DNA of 64,000 bases, from the NCBI RefSeq assembly GCF_035658495.1, contig NZ_CP141944.1, positions 3,250,001-3,314,000 of the forward strand, read 5' to 3'. Below, piece by piece: positions 28,394 to 36,871 of this stretch. The notes under the pieces are model-generated. The model was not told the origin of the DNA and searched no databases. It worked only from the letters and a program-made list of their open reading frames with translations. Made by a program: the position numbers and the translations under genes. The stretch is from Novosphingobium sp. RL4 (GTDB lineage Bacteria > Pseudomonadota > Alphaproteobacteria > Sphingomonadales > Sphingomonadaceae). How positions within the stretch are numbered: position 1 is the stretch's first letter; the number at the start of each line of letters is the position of its first letter.

Positions 28394-28419
28394 AAATACA
28401 AGCCCATGGAGAACCAGGC

Positions 28420-28866
28420 ATGTATCAGTACGTCGATCGCCCCCTGAATTCGCTCGACGAGGGCTGCCGCTTCCTCGTCTGGTCCATGCGCGCCTGGGTC
28501 ACTACGCTGGGCCGCCGCCAGTGCCCGGCACAGGCTCTGGCCCCCGCTTTCGCCAAGTGGCGGATGATCGGCGGCCTCCAGCCCTTCCACCGCGCGATGC
28601 TGCTGTTCAACCGCGACGCGCTGGAAACCTTCGCGTTCTGCCCGATGGCCTGCAGCCACGTTTCCGAGCACGAGGCTGTGATCCTCGAACTCATCACCTC
28701 GCTGCGTGACCGGGGCGCCCAGCAAACCCGTGACACGCTGGAACTGGTGATTTCCGAGGACAGCGTGGGCGACATGCTGGAAACGCTCTCCAAGCTCGGC
28801 GCGGCGATGGCCATTGCCGGGATTTTCCCCGGCGAGACGATCGAGGCGAAGAACGTCCGCGACTGA
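28420..28866 (+). CDS. Uncharacterised Fur-controlled protein
   Basis: 148-residue soluble protein without a signal peptide or membrane helix. I do not recognise a named family. Notable stretches are DEGCRFLVWSMRAWVTTLGRRQCP, FAKWRMIGGLQPFHRAMLLFNRDALETFAFCPMACSHVSEHEAVILELI with a C-x3-C-x-H-x3-EH cluster that could bind metal, and an Asp/Glu-rich helical end. The ATG at 28420 follows GGAGAACCAGGC. Because a strong Fur box lies at its promoter, it is presumably expressed in iron limitation. It is monocistronic, ending at the hairpin 28877-28897. Confidence 0.75.
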   Translation: MYQYVDRPLNSLDEGCRFLVWSMRAWVTTLGRRQCPAQALAPAFAKWRMIGGLQPFHRAMLLFNRDALETFAFCPMACSHVSEHEAVILELITSLRDRGAQQTRDTLELVISEDSVGDMLETLSKLGAAMAIAGIFPGETIEAKNVRD

Positions 28867-28876
28867 AGATGCAAAA

Positions 28877-28897
28877 CGGGGGGCACAAGGCCCCCCG
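28877..28897. terminator. Bidirectional terminator
   Basis: Perfect 8-base stem CGGGGGGC/GCCCCCCG with 5-base loop ACAAG between two convergent genes. On the minus strand TTTT follows directly; on the plus strand CTTCCTTCTC follows. It serves the MFS gene and probably the Fur-box gene. Confidence 0.7.
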
Positions 28898-28938
28898 CTT
28901 CCTTCTCGCGATGACCGGCCTGTCAGGGCCTGCCCCCG

Positions 28939-30234
28939 TCAGACCTGGGCAGGCGCCAGTCTCGGGCTGAGCAGGTGGACCACCAGCAGCGCCACCAGAT
29001 AGGCGCTGGCGCAGATCGCGAAGAGCACTTCGTAGCTGTGCGTGGCGTCGAGGATGTAGCCTGCGAAAAGCGCCATCCCCATGCCGCCGAAAGCGCCCAC
29101 GGTGCCGCCGATGCCGACCACCGAGCCCACCGCACCGCGCGGGAACACGTCGGAAGGCAGCGTGTAGAGGTTGGCCGAGAACGCCTGGTGCGCCGCCGTG
29201 GCCAGCCCGATCACCAGCACCGCGGACCACACGCTGTCGATGCTCTGCGCGAACCAGATCGGCAGGACACAGACCGCGCAGATCAGCATCGTGATCTTGC
29301 GGGCGAAGTTGGGCGTGCGGCCCGCCTTGATGAGCTTCGAGGACAGCCAGCCGCCGCCGACGCTGCCGAGATCGGAAATCAGGTAGATCCCCGCCAGCGG
29401 CAGGCCGAAGGTCTTGAGATCGAGGTCATAGCGCTCGAACAGGTAGCCGGGCAGCCAGAACAGGAAGAACCACCAGATCGGGTCGATCAGGAACTTGCCG
29501 AGCGCATAGGCCCAGGTCTCCTTCACGGTGAGCAGGCGCGCCCAGCCGATCTTCTCGACCGGATCGGCGGGGTCCTGCTGGATCCAGGCGAGTTCGGCCG
29601 GGGTGACGCGGCCATGCTCGCCGGGATGGCGATAGATCGCCCACCATGCGCCCAGCCACAGCACGCCGAAGATGCCGGTGACGAAGAACGCCATGCGCCA
29701 GTCGAACCAGAGCACCAGCAGCGGCACGATCAGCGGCGTGAGAATGGCGCCGACATTGGCCCCGGCATTGAACAGGCCGATGGCGAAGGCGCGTTCCTTC
29801 TGCGGGAACCAGTCCGTCACGGCGCGGATACCGGCCGGGAAGTTGCCCGATTCGCCGATCCCCAGGCCGAAGCGGGCGGCGGCGAACGAGGTCAGCCCCG
29901 AAGCGAAGCCGTGCGCCATGTGGCTCACCGTCCAGATGACGATGGCGATGGTGTAGCCCAGCCGCGCGCCCAGTGCATCGACCACCTTGCCGAACGAGAG
30001 GTAGCCGATGGCGTAGGCAAGCTGGAACCAGAAGACGATTTCCGCGAAGTCGCTTTCGCTCCAGTGGAATTCGCCCGCCAGCGTCGGCTTGAGCACGCCG
30101 ATCATCTGGCGGTCGATATAGTTGATCGCCGTGGCCGCGAAGAGCAGCGCGACGATCGTCCAGCGATAGCGGCCGGCGGTGGGGTGAAGGCCGGTCCGGT
30201 CTACCTTGGCCGTTCCAGCGATACCTGCATCCAT
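28939..30234 (-). CDS. exuT: MFS transporter, hexuronate (ExuT-like) type
   Basis: Inner-membrane proton symporter of the anion:cation symporter family, most likely importing galacturonate or glucuronate. The 431 residues form 12 predicted helices, with the family marks NYIDRQMIGVLKPTLAGEFHWSESDFA, RFGLGIGESGNFPAGIRAVTDWFPQKERAFAIGLFNAGANVG and a long central loop containing WARLLTVKETWAYALGKF. The ATG at 30234 follows GGGAGCAGGATCA. It lies 56 bases after the hydratase-like gene and is probably driven from the operator-bearing promoter at 31145. The symbol is by resemblance and context. Confidence 0.85.
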   Translation of the reverse strand: MDAGIAGTAKVDRTGLHPTAGRYRWTIVALLFAATAINYIDRQMIGVLKPTLAGEFHWSESDFAEIVFWFQLAYAIGYLSFGKVVDALGARLGYTIAIVIWTVSHMAHGFASGLTSFAAARFGLGIGESGNFPAGIRAVTDWFPQKERAFAIGLFNAGANVGAILTPLIVPLLVLWFDWRMAFFVTGIFGVLWLGAWWAIYRHPGEHGRVTPAELAWIQQDPADPVEKIGWARLLTVKETWAYALGKFLIDPIWWFFLFWLPGYLFERYDLDLKTFGLPLAGIYLISDLGSVGGGWLSSKLIKAGRTPNFARKITMLICAVCVLPIWFAQSIDSVWSAVLVIGLATAAHQAFSANLYTLPSDVFPRGAVGSVVGIGGTVGAFGGMGMALFAGYILDATHSYEVLFAICASAYLVALLVVHLLSPRLAPAQV

Positions 30235-30290
30235 TGATCCTGCTCCCTTTTCGGCGGCGTTCTTGTGGGCCTGCCGATCGATCTGTCCTG

Positions 30291-31109
30291 TCAGGCGGGC
30301 ACCGCCGCCGCGATCCGGCAGCTCACGCTGCCATGGCCTTCGAAGTGCGCGGTCACGCCCTGCCCCGGCACGACCGGGTGGACCCCGGTAACCGCGCCCG
30401 TCGAAACCCAGGTGCCGCCGCTGCAATCGATGCCGCGGGCCGAAAGGTTCGCCAGCAGGAAGCGCACCGCGCCGAGGGGGCCGTCGAGCATCGTTGCCGT
30501 GGTTGCCTCGGCGATGGTTTCGCCGTCGATCTCGAAGCGGACGCCGATGGTCTCGAAGGCGGCGGTTTCCCAGCCTTCGAGGGCCGGGCCAACGACCATG
30601 CCGGCATTGTTGCCGAAATCGGAGATCGTCACCGGCGGGCCGTCGGCATTGATGCCGGGATAGGGCGAGCTGGCCACTTCGATGCCGATATGGACGGCAT
30701 CGAGAACCTTGCGCGTCTCCGCGTCGTCCGCCGGCACCGTGCCGTTCCAGCCGGGCGCGACATGCAGGAGGAATTCGGCCTCGGCAGCGGCAAAGCCCTG
30801 CGCGAAGACGGGCATCTCGGGCGCTTCACCCGAACTTGCCGTGACCACGCTATCCGCGAAGATCGGCCCGGACAGCCGGTTCGCGCCGAGGCGCGCGTCT
30901 TCGGGGGCGTTGATCCTGCCGACCTTCCAGCCGGCCACCGTGCGGCCGTCAAGGCCGATGGCGCGGTCCTGGATGGCATAGGCGCCCGACAGGTCGGTAG
31001 GCGCCTCTCCGGGGTAGATCGTCAATGCGCGTTTCTCGCGTCGTGCCGCCACGAATGCACTCGCAACCGCGTGTGCCTGTTCGTGGGGAGCCTGCTCGGT
31101 CGAACTCAT
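30291..31109 (-). CDS. 2-keto-4-pentenoate hydratase-like protein (FAH superfamily)
   Basis: 272-residue cytosolic protein of the MhpD/fumarylacetoacetate hydrolase superfamily, which act on 2-oxo acids using a divalent metal. Matching segments are YAIQDRAIGLDGRTVAGWKVG, GPIFADSV, the metal-binding EAEFLLHV region and HIGIEVASSPYP, then LANLSARGIDCSGGTWVSTGAVTGVHPV. Such enzymes are not part of the textbook galacturonate route, so here it may process 2-keto-3-deoxy sugar acids or a side product; that is inference from its place between the transporter and UxaA and from its operator. Confidence 0.8.
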   Translation of the reverse strand: MSSTEQAPHEQAHAVASAFVAARREKRALTIYPGEAPTDLSGAYAIQDRAIGLDGRTVAGWKVGRINAPEDARLGANRLSGPIFADSVVTASSGEAPEMPVFAQGFAAAEAEFLLHVAPGWNGTVPADDAETRKVLDAVHIGIEVASSPYPGINADGPPVTISDFGNNAGMVVGPALEGWETAAFETIGVRFEIDGETIAEATTATMLDGPLGAVRFLLANLSARGIDCSGGTWVSTGAVTGVHPVVPGQGVTAHFEGHGSVSCRIAAAVPA

Positions 31110-31144
31110 CCCAAACCCTTCGTTGTTCTGATTTCGTCGTTAAA

Positions 31145-31158
31145 GGAAACCGGTGTCA
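31145..31158 (-). promoter_or_regulatory. LacI-type operator 1 (hydratase-transporter operon)
   Basis: Read on the minus strand, TGACACCGGTTTCC, one of five near-identical palindromes in the locus centred on ACCGGT. It lies 36 bases upstream of the hydratase-like gene and so controls it and the MFS gene. Confidence 0.75.
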
Positions 31159-31201
31159 TAAGCAAATCGATACTTGGCCGCGCGGGTGCTGCCTCAGCCG
31201 T

Positions 31202-32704
31202 TCAGAGGGTTACGCCGCGCTTCCAGACCGCGATGGCGCGCTGGCCGCCGCGCTCCGAGGCCGTGGCCTCCCCGCTGGCGATCGCGCAGATCCGCTGGAG
31301 GAAAGCGGCATCGGCAGCGTCCTGCCCGAGATCGAGCGCGATCGAGGCGTCGAAATCGATCCAGTGCGGCTTGGCCTCGGACAGGCGGCGGTTGGAGGCG
31401 ACCTTCACCGTCGGCACCGGGAAGCCCAGCGGCGTGCCGCGTCCGGTGGTGAACAGCACCAGGGTCGCCCCCGAAGCGGCGAGCGCGGTGGAGGACACCG
31501 CATCGTTGCCCGGCGCCTCCAGCAGGGTGACGCCCGGCACGCTGGCCTGACCGCCATAATCGATCACATCGCACAGCGGCGCGGAGCCCGCCTTCTGGAC
31601 CGCGCCCAGCGATTTCTCCTCCAGCGTGGTGATCCCGCCCGCAAGGTTGCCCGGCGAGGGGTTCTCCGAAACCGGCAGGCCCTGGTCGAGATAATAGCGC
31701 TTGAAACGGTTCACGAGGCCGGCCGCCGCCTCGAACACCTCGCGCGAGGTCGCACGGTCCAGGAGGGCCTGTTCGGCGCCGAATATCTCGGGAATCTCGG
31801 TGAGGATCGCCTTGCCGCCCGCGTCCGAGATCGTTTCCGAAAGCCGCCCCAGCAGCGGATTGGCGGTGAGCCCCGAGAAGCCGTCCGAACCGCCGCACTT
31901 GAGCCCGATGGTCAGGGCCGAAAGCGGCAGTTCGACCCGGCGGGCGCCGGCCGCTTCCTCGACCAGTTCGTCCACCAGCCGGCCCGCTTCCTCGATCTCG
32001 TTCCCGGCGGACTGGCTGGAAAGCATCCGCAGCTTGGACCGCGCCCATACCGGCACCGCCGCAACCAGCGCATCGAGCTGGTTGGATTCGCAGCCAAGCC
32101 CAAGCAGCAGCACGCCCGCCGCATTGGGGCTGGCGGCAAGCCCGGCGAGCAGGGCGCGGGTGCCGTCGAGATCGTCGCCAAGCTGCGAGCAGCCGTGGGG
32201 GTGCGCGAAGGCATGCACACCGTCGATCCGGCCCGCCGCGATGAGCGCCGCATGGCGCCCCTGCGCCTCGCGGGCGACCTGTTCGGCGGTCATGCCGACA
32301 CAGCCGACCGTGGGCAGTATCCAGATCTCGTTGCGGGTCGCCGCGCGGCCGTCGGCGCGCAAATAGCCCTGCCATGTCAGGTCGGTTCCCGCACGCGGGC
32401 CATGGGCCTGCGCTTCGCCGGGGTGGGGCGCGTAGGCGAGCTCGCCGGCCAGCGCGGTTTCCACATTGTGGGTGTGGACATGGCCGCCCGCCGGGATCGC
32501 CTGCGTGGCGCGGCCGATCGGCTGGCCGTACTTCACCACCGTGTCCCCTGCCGCGATATCGGCGAGGGCGAACTTGTGTCCCTGCCCCACGTCCTCGCGC
32601 AGCGCGAGGCCGTCCACCACTTCGCCAGAGGCGAGCGGGCGCAGCGCGACGGCCACGGTGTCGCGGGGGTGGATACGAATCGAGGCGGGGATTTCTGAAG
32701 GCAT
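31202..32704 (-). CDS. uxaA: Altronate dehydratase UxaA
   Basis: Iron-dependent lyase converting D-altronate to 2-keto-3-deoxygluconate in galacturonate breakdown. The 500-residue product is full length with both parts: the N-terminal SAF domain (HPRDTVAVALRPL to HVHTHNVET, with the HTHN motif) and the large C-terminal dehydratase domain with [60 protein letters not shown] and TTGRGTPLGFPVPTVKVASN. Operator 2 at 32748 sits just upstream, in the shared region with the divergent lacI-type gene. Confidence 0.95.
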   Translation of the reverse strand: MPSEIPASIRIHPRDTVAVALRPLASGEVVDGLALREDVGQGHKFALADIAAGDTVVKYGQPIGRATQAIPAGGHVHTHNVETALAGELAYAPHPGEAQAHGPRAGTDLTWQGYLRADGRAATRNEIWILPTVGCVGMTAEQVAREAQGRHAALIAAGRIDGVHAFAHPHGCSQLGDDLDGTRALLAGLAASPNAAGVLLLGLGCESNQLDALVAAVPVWARSKLRMLSSQSAGNEIEEAGRLVDELVEEAAGARRVELPLSALTIGLKCGGSDGFSGLTANPLLGRLSETISDAGGKAILTEIPEIFGAEQALLDRATSREVFEAAAGLVNRFKRYYLDQGLPVSENPSPGNLAGGITTLEEKSLGAVQKAGSAPLCDVIDYGGQASVPGVTLLEAPGNDAVSSTALAASGATLVLFTTGRGTPLGFPVPTVKVASNRRLSEAKPHWIDFDASIALDLGQDAADAAFLQRICAIASGEATASERGGQRAIAVWKRGVTL

Positions 32705-32747
32705 CGTAGGACCGGAGTTAGCGCGGAATTGAGGACTTCCAAGAAAA

Positions 32748-32761
32748 GGAAACCGGTGTCA
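32748..32761 (-). promoter_or_regulatory. LacI-type operator 2 (between uxaA and the regulator)
   Basis: TGACACCGGTTTCC on the minus strand, identical to operator 1, located 44 bases upstream of uxaA and 82 bases upstream of the divergent regulator gene. It can serve both, giving repression of uxaA and possible autoregulation. Confidence 0.75.
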
Positions 32762-32842
32762 TCTTGCCTTTCCGCAAGCAAGAAGGCAAGCGGCTGACAA
32801 CAGATCGGCGAAACCGCAAGCGGTCCGTCAAAAGGGGCGAGG

Positions 32843-33877
32843 ATGCCGGAAGAACACAAACGCGACGCCAAGCCCACCATCAACGACGTCGCCCGGCTCT
32901 CCGGCGTGTCGAAGAAGACCGTCAGCCGCGTCATCAACAAGTCGCCCCTGCTGAACCAGGCCACGCGCGAGAAGGTCGAAGCGGTGATCGCCGAAATCGG
33001 CTATGTGCCCAACCCGCAGGCCCGCGCGCTGGCGCTGCGGCGCAACTTCCTGATCGGCCTGATCCACGACAACCCCAACGCGCAGATGGTGCTGGGCGTG
33101 CAGGAAGGCATTCTGGACGCGATCCGCGACACCGAGTTCGCGCTGGTGGTCCGCCCCGTGGATCGCCATTCCCCCACGATGCTGGAGGACATCCGCCGCT
33201 TCATCGAGCAGCAGCGCCTCTACGGCGTGCTGCTGCTGCCGCCGATCTCCGAGAACGACGGCCTCGCCGCCGTCTGCCGCGAGCTTGGCTGCACGCTGGT
33301 CCGCATGGGTTCGGCCCGTCTGGATGACGACAAGCACCTCGTCGCCTCGAACGACCGTCATGCCGTGCGCGAGGCGGTGGCATGGCTGGTGAGCCTTGGC
33401 CACAAGCGCATCGGCTTCATCGCCGGGCCGGAAGGCTTCCGCTCCGCTCACGAGCGCGAACTGGGCTTTGCCGACGGGCTTGCCGGCGCCGGCCTCGAAC
33501 CGGACCCGGCCATCACCGCGCGGGGCAACTACCGCTTCGAATCGGGCCTTGCCGCGGGGGAGCGCCTGCTGTCCGCCGAACCGCGCCCCACCGCGATCTT
33601 CTCCAGCAACGACGAGATGGCCGCCGGCGTGCTTCATGCGGCGCGGGCGAAGGGCATTTCGGTGCCCGAGCAGCTTTCCATCATCGGCTTCGACGATACC
33701 GCCATCGCCGCGCATATCTGGCCGCCGCTGACCACGGTGCGCTGGCCGATCGTGCCGATGGCGACCGCCGCCGCCCGCAAGCTGATCGAGCCGGCCAGCG
33801 CCGCTTCGCAGCCATCGCTGTTCCTCTCGGACCTCGTGCGCCGCGCCTCGGTGGCGCCGCCCTCCCCGGACCGCTGA
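32843..33877 (+). CDS. LacI-family transcriptional regulator of pectin/uronate genes
   Basis: 344-residue repressor. The helix-turn-helix is at about 10-34 (PTINDVARLSGVSKKTVSRVINKS), followed by the hinge with QARALALRRNFLIGLI and a periplasmic-binding-like effector domain (HDNPNAQMVLGVQEGI, GHKRIGFIAGPEGFRSAHER, PTAIFSSNDEMAAGVLHAA, LSIIGFDDTAIAAHIWPPLTTVRWP). The ATG follows GGGGCGAGG. Its position inside the locus and the shared palindromes make it the likely controller; the inducer is probably a pathway intermediate such as KDG, galacturonate or tagaturonate (inference). Confidence 0.92.
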   Translation: MPEEHKRDAKPTINDVARLSGVSKKTVSRVINKSPLLNQATREKVEAVIAEIGYVPNPQARALALRRNFLIGLIHDNPNAQMVLGVQEGILDAIRDTEFALVVRPVDRHSPTMLEDIRRFIEQQRLYGVLLLPPISENDGLAAVCRELGCTLVRMGSARLDDDKHLVASNDRHAVREAVAWLVSLGHKRIGFIAGPEGFRSAHERELGFADGLAGAGLEPDPAITARGNYRFESGLAAGERLLSAEPRPTAIFSSNDEMAAGVLHAARAKGISVPEQLSIIGFDDTAIAAHIWPPLTTVRWPIVPMATAAARKLIEPASAASQPSLFLSDLVRRASVAPPSPDR

Positions 33878-33923
33878 GCGCCGCGGTTCAGGCACATGGG
33901 GACAAACACGCCCCGCAGGACAT

Positions 33924-33937
33924 TGACACCGGTTACC
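33924..33937 (+). promoter_or_regulatory. LacI-type operator 3 over the kduI promoter
   Basis: TGACACCGGTTACC overlaps a TTGACA hexamer at 33923-33928, a good -35; a weak -10-like TAAGAC follows 18 bases later. It lies 78 bases before kduI, so repressor binding should block the kduI-kduD-kdgK transcript. Confidence 0.75.
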
Positions 33938-34015
33938 AAAGCCGGATAAGACTTGACCTGAAACGCAATAGCGTCCCACCATACGGAACTGAATTCCACA
34001 AGGGAGAGAGCCCCC

Positions 34016-34852
34016 GTGTTCTGCAAGACCTACCACGCCACCCATCCCGACATGATGGAGTGCGTCTCCAACGAGGAACTGCGCGATCGCTACCTCGTCG
34101 GCGGCATGTTCGAGGACGGCAAGGTCAACCTCAACTATTCGCACAACGAACGCTTCGTGATCGGCGGCGCGGTGCCTTCGCAGGGTCCGCTCAAGCTGCC
34201 CGCGCAGACCGTTCCCAAGAGCGCGGAAGGCAAGCCCTTCCTTGAGCGCCGCGAAGCCGGCATCACCAACATCGGCGGCCCCGGCGCGATCACGGTCGAC
34301 GGCCAGCGCTTCGAGGTGGGCAACAAGGAATGCCTCTACGTGCCGATGGGCTCGGACGAGGTGATCTTCGAGGGTGAGACCGCGCGCTTCTACATCGCCT
34401 CGGTCCCCGCGCATAAGGCCTGCCCGATCAAGCTGATCACGCTGGCCGAAGCGAACCCGCTGGCCCGCGGCGATCTGGCCAATTCGAACCAGCGCACGAT
34501 CTACCAGCTCGTCATCCCCGGCGTCTGCGAAAGCGCGCAGCTGCTGCTGGGCCTCACCGTGCTGGAAGAAGGTTCGGTGTGGAACACGATGCCGCCGCAC
34601 CTTCATGACCGCCGCAGCGAGATCTACCTCTACTTCGAACTGCCCGAAGAGAACGACCGCATCTTCCACTACATGGGCGAGCCCGACCAGATGCGCCACA
34701 TCGTGATCGCCAACGAAGAGGCCGTCATCAGCCCGCCGTGGTCGATCCACATGGGTTCGGGCACCAAGAAGTACGCGTTCATCTGGGCCATGGGCGGGGA
34801 AAACCTCGACTATACCGACATGAACGTGCTGGATATCTGCCAGCTTCAGTAG
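34016..34852 (+). CDS. kduI: 5-dehydro-4-deoxy-D-glucuronate isomerase KduI
   Basis: Isomerises 4-deoxy-L-threo-5-hexosulose uronate, the product of pectate lyase action, to 2,5-diketo-3-deoxygluconate. The 278 residues match the E. coli length exactly, with the cupin-type metal site in [18 protein letters not shown], the N-terminal [31 protein letters not shown] and [39 protein letters not shown]. It starts with GTG after AAGGGAGAGAG. Confidence 0.97.
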   Translation: MFCKTYHATHPDMMECVSNEELRDRYLVGGMFEDGKVNLNYSHNERFVIGGAVPSQGPLKLPAQTVPKSAEGKPFLERREAGITNIGGPGAITVDGQRFEVGNKECLYVPMGSDEVIFEGETARFYIASVPAHKACPIKLITLAEANPLARGDLANSNQRTIYQLVIPGVCESAQLLLGLTVLEEGSVWNTMPPHLHDRRSEIYLYFELPEENDRIFHYMGEPDQMRHIVIANEEAVISPPWSIHMGSGTKKYAFIWAMGGENLDYTDMNVLDICQLQ

Positions 34853-34869
34853 GGTATCCGTTCGGACGC

Positions 34870-34917
34870 GGCTCCGTCGCGCCCCTCGTCACCGGCGGGG
34901 AGCGGAGCGACGGAGCC
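34870..34917 (+). other. Stem-loop in the kduI-kduD gap
   Basis: A perfect 11-base inverted repeat, GGCTCCGTCGC (34870-34880) and GCGACGGAGCC (34907-34917), encloses a smaller CCCC/GGGG stem. No T run follows on either strand, so it is more likely an mRNA stabilising or processing element within the operon than a terminator. Confidence 0.45.
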
Positions 34918-35007
34918 ACGCCCGCAACGACGAAGTCGATGCCGAACGCGGAGCCAACGGTGCGAAACCGCACCCGCCGGCACGATCAGATTGGGACAGG
35001 ACAGACT

Positions 35008-35778
35008 ATGGCGATTTCCTTCAGCCTCGAAGGCAAGGCCGCGCTCGTGACCGGCGCCAACACCGGGATCGGACAGGCCATTGCCGTGGCACTCGCCGAA
35101 GCCGGCGCCGACGTGGCCCTTGCCGGGCGCAGCGAACCGGCGGAAACCATTGCGCTGGTCGAAGCGACCGGCCGCAAGTGCGTGAACATCAAGGCCGACC
35201 TCTCCTCGATCGAGCCCGTGGGCCGCGTGATCGACGAAGCGGTGGCCGGGCTCGGCAAGATCGATATCCTCGTCAACAACGCCGGGATCATCCGCCGCGA
35301 CGACCTGCTGCAGTTCTCCGAAGAGGACTGGGACGCGGTGATGGACACCAACCTCAAGACCCTGTTCTTCCTCAGCCAGGCAGCGGCGAAGGGCATGGTG
35401 GAGCGGGGCGCCATTGGTGGTAGCCGGGGCAAGATCGTCAACATCGCCTCTCTGCTCACCTTCCAGGGCGGCATCCGCGTGCCGAGCTATGCGGCGGCGA
35501 AGTCGGGCGTGGGCGGCGTGACCAAGGCCATGGCCAACGAACTCGCGCCGAGGGGCGTGCAGGTCAACGCCATCGCTCCGGGCTACATCTCCACCAACAA
35601 CACCGCAGCCCTTCAGGGCGACGAGACGCGCAACCGCCAGATCCTGGAGCGCATTCCCACCGGCCGCTGGGGTGATCCCCGCGACATCGCCGGCGCCGCC
35701 GTGTTTCTTGCTTCCCCGGCTGCGGATTATGTTACAGGCCACGTCCTCGCCGTAGACGGCGGTTGGCTCGCGCGCTGA
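35008..35778 (+). CDS. kduD: 2-keto-3-deoxygluconate oxidoreductase KduD
   Basis: SDR enzyme reducing 2,5-diketo-3-deoxygluconate to KDG. The 256 residues have FSLEGKAALVTGANTGIGQAIA (cofactor loop), NNAGIIRRDDLL, the catalytic SLLTF...YAAAKSG with Tyr and Lys, and the KduD-like end NAIAPGYISTNNTAALQGDETRNRQILERIPTGRWG. ATG at 35008 with GGACAGGA upstream; a longer open frame begins inside kduI and was rejected. Confidence 0.95.
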   Translation: MAISFSLEGKAALVTGANTGIGQAIAVALAEAGADVALAGRSEPAETIALVEATGRKCVNIKADLSSIEPVGRVIDEAVAGLGKIDILVNNAGIIRRDDLLQFSEEDWDAVMDTNLKTLFFLSQAAAKGMVERGAIGGSRGKIVNIASLLTFQGGIRVPSYAAAKSGVGGVTKAMANELAPRGVQVNAIAPGYISTNNTAALQGDETRNRQILERIPTGRWGDPRDIAGAAVFLASPAADYVTGHVLAVDGGWLAR

Positions 35779-35792
35779 GGATTACCAAGACT

Positions 35793-36803
35793 ATGACTGG
35801 CCACGTTACCTGCTTCGGCGAAGTTCTCATCCGTTTCGCCACGCATGATGCACGGCTCGTGGTCCAGTCGGATTCGCTCGACATGGTGGTGGGCGGGGCG
35901 GAAGCCAATGTCGCCTCGGGGCTCGCCTCGCTCGGCCACGAGGTCCGCCTGGTCTCGCGCCTGCCCGCCAACCCGCTGGGCGACAAGGCCCGCGCCGCGC
36001 TGGGCTCGGCGGGGATCGGCCTTTCCGGCGTCACCTCCGGGCCGGGCCGCATGGGGCTCTACTTCCTCGAAACCGGCGCCGGGCTGCGTCCTTCCGCGAT
36101 CACTTACGACCGCGCCGGCAGTGCCTTCGCGCAGTCCTCGGTGGACGATTTCGACTTTGCCGCCGCGCTGGACGGCGCGCGGCTGCTGCACCTTTCCGGC
36201 ATCACGCCCGCACTCGGGCCGGGCGGCGTCTCGCTCGCCAGGGCCGCGGTGCGCGCCGCGCAGGAAGCCGGCGTGCCGATCTGCTTCGATGGCAATTACC
36301 GCGCGCTGCTGTGGGAAAGCTGGGACAGCAACCCGCGCGAAGTGCTCACCGAACTGGTCAGCGCGGCCACGGTGATGATCGGCAATCACCGCGACATCTC
36401 GCTGCTGCTGGGCGGCACCTTCTCGGGCGACGGTGAAGACCGCCGCCGCGAGGCTGCCGAGGCCGCCTTCGCGGCCTTCCCGGGCCTCCAGATCATCGCC
36501 TCCACGGCGCGCCATGTCGTCAACGCCGGGCATCACCGCATCGCCGCCCGCGTGGACGGCCGCGACGGCGCGGTGCAGACGGCCGAGGCCGACGTGACCG
36601 GCATCGTCGATCGCATCGGCACCGGCGATGCCTTCGCGGCGGGCGTGCTGCACCAGTGGCTGGAAGGCGGCGACCTTTCGGCCATGGCCCATGCCGGCCT
36701 CGCCTATACGGTGCTCAAGCATTCGCTGCACGGCGACATGAGCCTGATCGGCCGGGCGGAACTGGAAGCGTTCTCGATCGCCGGGGGCGACGTGCGGCGG
36801 TGA
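35793..36803 (+). CDS. kdgK: 2-keto-3-deoxygluconate kinase KdgK
   Basis: PfkB/ribokinase-family enzyme phosphorylating KDG to KDPG, the point where both uronate branches join. The 336-residue product has CFGEVLIRF, VGGAEANVASGLASLGHEVRLVSRLPANPLGD, DGNYRALLW and the catalytic anion-hole motif DRIGTGDAFAAGVLHQWL near the C-terminus. No aldolase (eda) lies in the window to complete the route. It lies 14 bases after kduD. Confidence 0.94.
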   Translation: MTGHVTCFGEVLIRFATHDARLVVQSDSLDMVVGGAEANVASGLASLGHEVRLVSRLPANPLGDKARAALGSAGIGLSGVTSGPGRMGLYFLETGAGLRPSAITYDRAGSAFAQSSVDDFDFAAALDGARLLHLSGITPALGPGGVSLARAAVRAAQEAGVPICFDGNYRALLWESWDSNPREVLTELVSAATVMIGNHRDISLLLGGTFSGDGEDRRREAAEAAFAAFPGLQIIASTARHVVNAGHHRIAARVDGRDGAVQTAEADVTGIVDRIGTGDAFAAGVLHQWLEGGDLSAMAHAGLAYTVLKHSLHGDMSLIGRAELEAFSIAGGDVRR

Positions 36804-36871
36804 CCGGAAGCTGATGCGTTTGCGTCGCCCCGGACATGATCCGGGAAGGCGCCGGGGGAAGAGGCACTGCC

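Larger units (their letters stand above)
27985..28419. other. Structured gene-free stretch
   Basis: 435 bases without a convincing gene. It holds a 10-base perfect inverted repeat (27996-28005 with 28017-28026), a 14-base palindrome GCGATTCGAATCGC at 28040-28053 within a cluster of GATTCG words, a plus-strand terminator (28077-28107), a minus-strand terminator (28230-28280) with no matching gene, and the Fur-box promoter of the next gene. Several small open frames exist on both strands, but none has a ribosome site and plausible composition. Confidence 0.55.

Noticed and set aside
32828-34750. 640-codon minus-strand open frame opposite the LacI-type gene and kduI
   Set aside because: Covers two well-identified plus-strand genes and their promoter; no motifs of its own.
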